This document shows, in pieces, positions 58,985 through 64,000 of a stretch of 64,000 nucleotides of DNA. The stretch comes from Butyricicoccus intestinisimiae. GTDB taxonomy: Bacteria; Bacillota; Clostridia; Oscillospirales; Butyricicoccaceae. The notes beneath the pieces were generated by a model that was not told where the DNA came from, searched no databases, and saw only the letters and a list, made by a program, of their open reading frames with translations. The number at the start of each line of letters is the position of its first letter. Position 1 is the first letter of the stretch. A program made the position numbers and the translations under genes. The stretch lies in contig NZ_JAHLQI010000002.1 of assembly GCF_018918345.1 (NCBI RefSeq), positions 1 to 64,000 of the forward strand. The letters are read 5' to 3'.

Positions 58985-59319
58985 AGCGCGTCTGGACGGC
59001 AGCCGTGCTGCTTGCGCTCGTGATAACCGGCTGTCTGTACAACAACTATGCCGTTTCCCGCACGGCGGCGCGCATTTCTGCGCCGCTGACACAGGCGATG
59101 TGCTGCGCCAGCCCCGCGCGGGCGCAGGCACATCTCACGGCTGCCCAAGCGCAGTACGACCGGAGGGAGCGGTATTTGCGCGCCGTCATGAACCGGCAGC
59201 GGCTCGACACGGTTCGCGCGGGCTTCGCTCGCTCACAGGCCGCCGCGCGGCTCGGTGACGCAGCGCAGCTGCAGCTGTCGCTTGCAGAGCTGCGCGAGGC
59301 GGTACTGGCGCTCAGATAG
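58981..59319 (+). CDS. DUF4363 family protein
   Basis: 112 aa. An N-terminal membrane/signal segment (VWTAAVLLALVITGCLYNNY) leads to a helical, Ala/Arg-rich domain of the DUF4363 type, often paired with DUF421 genes. The TGC in ITGC could be a lipobox Cys. Start overlaps the DUF421 stop, so translation is coupled. Function unknown. Confidence 0.78.
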   Translation: MKRVWTAAVLLALVITGCLYNNYAVSRTAARISAPLTQAMCCASPARAQAHLTAAQAQYDRRERYLRAVMNRQRLDTVRAGFARSQAAARLGDAAQLQLSLAELREAVLALR

Positions 59320-59321
59320 AA

Positions 59322-59351
59322 AAAATCCCGCCGGAAAACCGACGGGATTTT
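59322..59351. terminator. Bidirectional terminator
   Basis: 13-base arms with one mismatch (AAAATCCCGCCGG/CCGACGGGATTTT) around AAAA, between the DUF4363 gene and the convergent P-loop gene. Confidence 0.85.
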
Positions 59352-59365
59352 ATCGTCATACCATC

Positions 59366-59776
59366 TTACAGGTACTTCTTCATGGTCTCGCTCGCAGTGC
59401 TTGCGTCACCGGACAGGGCAACGGTAAACTCTACGTTGTGCTTGGAAGAGAACTCATCCAGAGCCAGCAGGAACTTATCTGCATCTGCCTGCTTGTCATC
59501 GCAAGCAACCTTGTACAGGCTGTCGATGTAGATCTTGGTGATGTCGTAGTTGCCAGCATGGATACCAGCTACGAAGCCCAGCAGGGATGCATAGTCGGTT
59601 ACGCTGTAGTCCATCACGTCGATCAGGCGTGCCTGATGAGAAATGTCAAAGTTCAGCTGATTGCCCTTTGCGATGCAAACAACAGAACCCGGCTCGTTTG
59701 CCGCAGACTCATTTACCTGATTGATAATGTCCTTTGTCTTGCCGCTTCCAGCAGCTGCCATAATCAATTTAACCAT
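59366..59776 (-). CDS. Small P-loop protein of unknown function
   Basis: 136 aa. A Walker A motif sits at the very N-terminus (MVKLIMAAAGSGKTKDI). A possible Walker B-type strand is TKIYIDSL near residue 85. Such short P-loop proteins are often auto-annotated as twitching-motility PilT-like, but the length and lack of other PilT motifs do not support pilus function. AGGAGGAAAACAAA precedes the ATG. Single gene with its own promoter and terminator; well-optimised codons hint at real expression. Confidence 0.8.
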   Translation of the reverse strand: MVKLIMAAAGSGKTKDIINQVNESAANEPGSVVCIAKGNQLNFDISHQARLIDVMDYSVTDYASLLGFVAGIHAGNYDITKIYIDSLYKVACDDKQADADKFLLALDEFSSKHNVEFTVALSGDASTASETMKKYL

Positions 59777-59812
59777 TTTGTTTTCCTCCTAATCTACAAT
59801 GAGGTTGTTATT

Positions 59813-59841
59813 ATGGTATCATACATTGTAAAAAAACACAA
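59813..59841 (-). promoter_or_regulatory. Promoter of the small P-loop gene
   Basis: Minus-strand TTGTGT, 17 bp, TACCAT. Confidence 0.55.
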
Positions 59842-59880
59842 CGGATTTTCAAAAGAAAAAAAACAGTTCTTTGTGAATTT

Positions 59881-61056
59881 TTACATACTGGTCAAAAAAT
59901 GCGCAGTAAGCAAACTTTTTTTCATGAGCAAATATTCAAGCAACTCGCGAAAGATATCCGGCACCTGTTTTTTGTCCGCGCTGTCCGCCGCAACCAGCGC
60001 GCGCCGCGCCAGCTCTCCTCCGCTGCCGGTCACGATGATTTCTCCCAGCTTGTCGCCCGCCTGCACCGGCGCCCGTGTGCGCTGCACACAGACAATCTCG
60101 CGCCGAATGCTTCCCGCCTCGGTCTTTTTGAGCAACAGCGGCGTCTCCTCCGCGAGCTTGACGGGTACGCTGCCGCGCGTGCCCAGCTCGACGGCCACCT
60201 CCGGCAGCGTCTCGCCGTCCGCAATCGGCACGACCGTGTATTCTGCGAAGCCGTAATTGAGCATCGCCGTGATGTCCTGATTGCGCGACTGCTTATCCGG
60301 CTCTCCGAGCACAACCGCAAGCAGACACATGCCGTCGCGCTGCGCCGCCGCGGAAATACAATAGCCCGCCGTGCTCGTGTATCCGGTCTTGAGTCCCACC
60401 ATGCCGTCATACAGCTTGAGCATTTTGTTGGTGTTGGCAAGCCCGAACGAGCCGTTCCGCACGGAATCCATCCAGATGGATGTATAGGTTAAAATCTTGG
60501 GATGCCGGAGCAGCTGCTGGGAAATCAATGCCAAATCCCGCGCCGTGGTTTTGGTCTGCTCGCCGTCCGTGTCCAAGCCGTTCGGATTGACAAATTCCGT
60601 CCGCTTGCAGCCGAGCTGTTTGGCGCGCTCGTTCATCATCGAGACAAAATGCGCTTCGCTGCCGCCCAGATGCTCCGCCACGGCAACCGCCGCGTCATTC
60701 GCGGATGCAACCGCAATCGACTTGAGCATGTCATCCAGCGTCATGCGCTCGCCTTCCTTGAGATAAATCTGTGAGCCGCCCATCTCCGCGGCATGGGCGG
60801 ATGCGGTCACCCAATCGTCCAGTGATGCGCTGCCGCTGTCCACCGCCTCGATGGTCAGCAGCATGGTCATGAGCTTTGTCACGGACGCGGGCGGATGCAC
60901 GGCATCGGCGTTGTGTTCAAACAGCACCTGTCCGGTGTCCGTCATCAATATGGCGCTCTTCGCGTGCACCTCTCCCAACTGCGCCGCCGAGGCGGACGCC
61001 GAGACCGCCGCCGCACACAGCACGCCGCACACGGCGGTCAGGATACGCTTTCTCAT
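59881..61056 (-). CDS. dacF: D-alanyl-D-alanine carboxypeptidase (DacF-like PBP)
   Basis: 391-aa exported penicillin-binding protein trimming peptidoglycan stem peptides. The signal peptide ends around ASASA. Active-site motifs: Ser58-x-x-Lys61 in PASVTKL, Ser118-Ala-Asn120 in VASAND, and KTG in GLKTGYTS. A C-terminal PBP5-type domain and a weakly amphipathic tail follow. It belongs to the DacF/S11 family, which in Bacillus acts in spore cortex formation. GGAAGCGG precedes the ATG at 61056, a modest site. The spoIIA genes are not adjacent. Confidence 0.92.
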   Translation of the reverse strand: MRKRILTAVCGVLCAAAVSASASAAQLGEVHAKSAILMTDTGQVLFEHNADAVHPPASVTKLMTMLLTIEAVDSGSASLDDWVTASAHAAEMGGSQIYLKEGERMTLDDMLKSIAVASANDAAVAVAEHLGGSEAHFVSMMNERAKQLGCKRTEFVNPNGLDTDGEQTKTTARDLALISQQLLRHPKILTYTSIWMDSVRNGSFGLANTNKMLKLYDGMVGLKTGYTSTAGYCISAAAQRDGMCLLAVVLGEPDKQSRNQDITAMLNYGFAEYTVVPIADGETLPEVAVELGTRGSVPVKLAEETPLLLKKTEAGSIRREIVCVQRTRAPVQAGDKLGEIIVTGSGGELARRALVAADSADKKQVPDIFRELLEYLLMKKSLLTAHFLTSM

Positions 61057-61127
61057 CCGCTTCCTCCCCCGAAAAAACTGGTTTCCACACACTGTATGCG
61101 CAAACCAAACGGGGCATACCAAGACAA

Positions 61128-61152
61128 AGACCGCCCGACAAGCGGGCGGTCT
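61128..61152 (-). terminator. Terminator after the HPr-like gene
   Basis: Perfect 10-bp stem AGACCGCCCG with a 5-base loop and TTTGTCTT on the minus strand. Confidence 0.85.
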
Positions 61153-61165
61153 CTCCGATTCGATG

Positions 61166-61405
61166 TCAATGGGTAATAATCATTTTGCCGATCTTGTCAA
61201 GGAACGGCTGCGCCTGCTTCTGATCCGTGTACAGCCTGACGCCGATCGGCTCAGAAATCTCCAGTCCAAACAGTCCTACCAACGATTTTGCGTCCGCAAC
61301 ATACCAGCCCGACGAGAGATCAATGTCAAACGGCATCGCGGATGCCGCATTGTTGAGCAGTGTCAAGTCGTCAGGTTTACTGAGCTTAATCTGTAGTTTT
61401 ACCAT
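61166..61405 (-). CDS. HPr-like protein lacking the catalytic histidine
   Basis: 79-aa protein of the HPr fold. The segment SGWYVADAKSLVGLFGLEI matches the region around HPr Ser46. The phosphorylatable His15 motif (GxHARP) is replaced by KPDDLTLLNNAAS, so it cannot be a normal PTS phosphocarrier. A Ser-phosphorylated regulatory role, as for Crh, is possible but unproven. GGAGAGGAGAAAA precedes the ATG. Upstream of dacF on the same strand, separated by a terminator. Confidence 0.8.
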   Translation of the reverse strand: MVKLQIKLSKPDDLTLLNNAASAMPFDIDLSSGWYVADAKSLVGLFGLEISEPIGVRLYTDQKQAQPFLDKIGKMIITH

Positions 61406-61540
61406 TTTTTCTCCTCTCCCGCAGTTGTAACTCTCTGTAAAATTTATTATAATATTCTTTGTGAATTGTTTCTATAATTTTAACGAAAAATTCACACGAT
61501 TTTTACATTTTGACGGTACGCCGTCATCGGAGGAACATCT

Positions 61541-62827
61541 ATGAAATTTTGCTTTGCAACGCTTGGCTGCAAGGTCAATCAATTTGAGACGCAGGCGCTC
61601 GCCCAGCTCGCCCAACAGCGCGGGCACGTTCTCGCGGAAAAACAGGCGGACGTCTGCATCATCAACACGTGCACCGTCACCTCGTCCGGCGACCACAAAA
61701 CGCTGCGCGTCTTACATAAACTGCAAAAAGAGAATCCCAACGCGATTGTCGCGCTGTGCGGCTGCTTCGCGCAGACCGAACCGGAGCGGGCATCCGCCAT
61801 GGATGGCGTGCACATCGTCTGCGGCACATCCGACCGCGCCGCCGTGCTGGATTTGTGCGAACAGGCGGTGCGCGACCGCAAAGCCGTCTGCACGGTCACG
61901 GACAACCGGCAGCGGCAGGCGTTCGAGCAGCTGCCCGCCGGTATTCTGCCCGGTCACACCCGCGCCCTGCTCAAGGTACAGGACGGCTGCGACAACTACT
62001 GTACCTACTGCATCATTCCGTATGCGCGCGGCCATGTGCGCTCTCTGCCGCTCGCGGAAGCCGTCAAGCAGGCGCAGCAGCTCGCCGCGTCCGGTGTGCG
62101 GGAAATTGTCGTGACCGGCATTGAAATCGCCAGCTACGGGCGCGATTTGCCGGACAAGCCGACACTCATCGACCTCATGGAACAGCTGTGCGAAGCTGCA
62201 CCGAATGTGCGGTTTCGTCTCGGCTCGCTGGAGCCGCGCCTGATTACCGACGAATTTTGCCGCCGTCTGCGCGGATTTTCCAATCTCGCGCGGCATTTCC
62301 ATCTGTCGCTGCAATCCGGCTGTGATGCGACGCTGCGCCGCATGCACCGCCGCTATACGACCGCGCAGTTTTTTGCCGTTGTCGAGCGGCTGCGCGCGGC
62401 ATTTCCCGCTTGTTCCATCACGACGGATGTGATTACCGGCTTCCCCGGTGAGACCGAGGAGGAATTTGCACAGACGATGGATTTTCTCAAAGCCTGCGCC
62501 TTTGCGTCCATGCATGTCTTTCCGTACTCCGAGCGCAGCGGCACGCCTGCGGCTTCGATGCCGGATTCCGTGCCGCCGCAAGTTCGCGCCCAGCGCGCCA
62601 CTGCCGCGCGCGCATTGGCGGCGCAGCTGTCGCAGGATTTTCTGCGGCCATTTATCGGCAAAACCATCTGTGTCGTCTTGGAGCACGGCACAAGCGAGGC
62701 GCAGCCCGCACACGGCGATTGGCATTTCTCGGTTGTGCTCCCGCCCGACACCGGCAGGCAGGGCGATGTGTGCCGCGTTCGGCTGACCGGCATCGCCAAA
62801 AACGGCATGACAGCAGAAAAACTATAA
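61541..62827 (+). CDS. mtaB: tRNA t6A37 methylthiotransferase MtaB
   Basis: 428-aa radical SAM enzyme that adds a methylthio group to t6A at position 37 of ANN-decoding tRNAs. The N-terminal UPF0004 domain carries FATLGCKVNQFE and CGCFAQTEPE. The radical SAM cluster is CDNYCTYC (C-x3-C-x2-C). The C-terminus is a TRAM-like domain. The CKVNQ start distinguishes MtaB from MiaB. CGGAGGAACATCT precedes the ATG. Confidence 0.95.
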   Translation: MKFCFATLGCKVNQFETQALAQLAQQRGHVLAEKQADVCIINTCTVTSSGDHKTLRVLHKLQKENPNAIVALCGCFAQTEPERASAMDGVHIVCGTSDRAAVLDLCEQAVRDRKAVCTVTDNRQRQAFEQLPAGILPGHTRALLKVQDGCDNYCTYCIIPYARGHVRSLPLAEAVKQAQQLAASGVREIVVTGIEIASYGRDLPDKPTLIDLMEQLCEAAPNVRFRLGSLEPRLITDEFCRRLRGFSNLARHFHLSLQSGCDATLRRMHRRYTTAQFFAVVERLRAAFPACSITTDVITGFPGETEEEFAQTMDFLKACAFASMHVFPYSERSGTPAASMPDSVPPQVRAQRATAARALAAQLSQDFLRPFIGKTICVVLEHGTSEAQPAHGDWHFSVVLPPDTGRQGDVCRVRLTGIAKNGMTAEKL

Positions 62828-62835
62828 TACAGACA

Positions 62836-62868
62836 AAAAACTGGGAAGCGCGAAGCTTCCCAGTTTTT
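62836..62868. terminator. Bidirectional terminator between mtaB and rarA
   Basis: Perfect 14-bp stem AAAAACTGGGAAGC with loop GCGAA; T-runs on both strands. Confidence 0.93.
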
Positions 62869-62875
62869 CGTTCTG

Positions 62876-64000
62876 TTATTTTTTAATGCTGTCCCAATAC
62901 GCCTTTGCTTTTTGCTCCAGCTTGTTGTCGCCATAGGTATAATACTGCGCGTCCTTGATCGCGTCCGGCAGATACTGCTGCCGCACCCAATGGTTGGGGT
63001 AGCTGTGCGGGTACTGATAGGTCAGACCGCGTCCCAGCTTTTTCGCGCCGGCATAGTGGCTGTCTTTGAGATGTGCAGGAACATCACCGGATTTTCCCGC
63101 GTGAATGTCCGCCATCGCCGCGTCAATCGCCGCGATGCCGCTGTTGGATTTAGGTGATGTCGCGAGCAAAATCGCCGCGTCCGCCAGCGGGATGCGTGCC
63201 TCCGGCAGGCCGAGCTGATTTGCCATATCCACGCACGCCTTGACAATCGGCAGCGCCTGCGGATATGCCAGACCGATATCCTCCGCCGCAATGACCATGA
63301 GTCTGCGGCAGGCGGAAATCAAATCTCCGGACGCCAGCAGGCGCGCCAGATAATGCACCGCAGCATCGGGGTCTGAGCCGCGAATGGACTTTTGCAGACC
63401 GGATAAAATATCATAATGCTGGTCGCCGTCGCGGTCATAGCGCACGCTGGAGCGCTGCGCCGCCTGCTGTGCGTCCTCCATCGTCACGGTGTCTCCGCCC
63501 GCGGTCTGCACAAGCAGCTCCACGGCATTGATGGCTTTTCTCACATCGCCGCCGCACGCCGCCGCAATATAGGCGCAGACTTCTTCCGGCACGTGCAGCG
63601 AAGCATCCGCCAGAGAAAATGCGCGGCGCACTGCGGGCTGAATGTCCGCCGCCTCAATCTGCTTGAACTCAAACACCGTGCTACGGCTCAAAATCGCGTG
63701 AAACACGTAAAAATACGGATTTTCCGTCGTGGATGCAATGAGCGTAATGCGGCCGTCCTCGATGAACTCCAGCAGGGACTGCTGCTGTTTTTTGTTAAAA
63801 TACTGAATCTCGTCCAGATAAATCAGCGCGCCGTTCGGCGCCATCAGCGTGCCCAGCTCGTCAAAAATCTTTTTGATGTCCGCGATGGACGCGGTTGTCG
63901 CATTGAGCCGATACAGCTTGCGCTCGGTCTGTGCCGCGATAATCGAGGCAACCGTCGTTTTTCCCACACCGGACGGACCGTAAAAAATCATATTTGGAAT
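62876..64000 (-). CDS. rarA: Replication-associated recombination protein RarA/MgsA (5' end outside window)
   Basis: About 374 residues of an AAA+ ATPase acting at stalled forks. Seen: Walker A FYGPSGVGKTTVAS at the right edge, Walker B LIYLDEIQYF (with a variant sensor region), sensor 1 IASTTENPYF, and the RarA C-terminal domain (DPDAAVHYLARLLASGDL; RLMVIAAEDIGLAYPQA). The N-terminal ~50 residues lie past the window. Convergent with mtaB. Confidence 0.94.
   Translation of the reverse strand: MPNMIFYGPSGVGKTTVASIIAAQTERKLYRLNATTASIADIKKIFDELGTLMAPNGALIYLDEIQYFNKKQQQSLLEFIEDGRITLIASTTENPYFYVFHAILSRSTVFEFKQIEAADIQPAVRRAFSLADASLHVPEEVCAYIAAACGGDVRKAINAVELLVQTAGGDTVTMEDAQQAAQRSSVRYDRDGDQHYDILSGLQKSIRGSDPDAAVHYLARLLASGDLISACRRLMVIAAEDIGLAYPQALPIVKACVDMANQLGLPEARIPLADAAILLATSPKSNSGIAAIDAAMADIHAGKSGDVPAHLKDSHYAGAKKLGRGLTYQYPHSYPNHWVRQQYLPDAIKDAQYYTYGDNKLEQKAKAYWDSIKK

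Overview
The window (64 kb, both ends inside genes) looks like a core-chromosome segment of an anaerobic, spore-forming, moderately GC-rich Clostridia member. An Oscillospirales/Butyricicoccaceae-like gut bacterium is my inference from gene content and base composition, not a measurement. The pointers are an intact pro-sigma-K gene, a YlmC/YmxH-type sporulation protein, a DacF-like carboxypeptidase, a monomeric [FeFe]-hydrogenase, LL-diaminopimelate aminotransferase, and a T-box-controlled branched-chain amino acid operon. Most genes have strong Shine-Dalgarno sites, sigma-A-type promoters and crisp intrinsic terminators. I found no rRNA, tRNA, CRISPR array or intact mobile element.

Layout. 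1-4.6 kb (minus): galactose use (galE partial, galK, a GPH-family sugar symporter) preceded by a hydroxypyruvate-isomerase-like TIM-barrel gene. 4.7-13.4 kb: sigK, a HAD phosphatase, adenine deaminase, a PflX-type radical SAM protein, PEP carboxykinase, a nitrilase-family amidase, 6-phosphofructokinase and a Fur/PerR regulator. 13.6-19 kb: a tandem-PPK2 polyphosphate:AMP phosphotransferase, a LysR regulator, an aldolase-like protein, and rpsB-tsf with a structured leader. 19.2-24.8 kb: a cell-envelope/sporulation cluster (amidase, polysaccharide deacetylase, YlmC-like protein) and a 1244-aa SLH/leucine-rich-repeat surface protein. 24.9-28.9 kb: hydrogenase, an orphan fumarase beta subunit, threonine ammonia-lyase and a small lipoprotein. 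29.0-31.2 kb: a decayed piece of a phage/ICE polyvalent protein. 31.3-43.8 kb: a nitrogen-assimilation island (amtB fused to P-II, glnN, gltB, gltD, glnA, an ANTAR regulator). 43.9-49.6 kb: dapF-pyrG-dapL and an LTA-synthase-like sulfatase. 49.7-53.8 kb: oxidoreductase, uridine phosphorylase, DUF951, S1-domain and PadR genes. 53.8-58.2 kb (minus): T-box-ilvB-ilvN, then ilvD with its own promoter and attenuator. 58.3-64 kb: DUF421/DUF4363, a small P-loop protein, dacF, an HPr-like protein, mtaB and rarA (partial).

The most interesting system is the nitrogen island. The glnN leader, the gltB leader and the glnN-amtB gap each contain a hairpin with a six-base loop of the form A-x-x-G-x-x. In all three, the loop plus 3' arm is also the 5' arm of an intrinsic terminator. 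That is the expected design for ANTAR-protein antitermination, and an ANTAR regulator is encoded next to glnA 8-10 kb away. It differs from the textbook version in two ways: I see only one hexaloop hairpin per leader rather than two, and the regulator's receiver domain has lost its phospho-acceptor aspartate. GS-III, GOGAT and the AmtB-PII fusion could thus form one post-initiation regulon.
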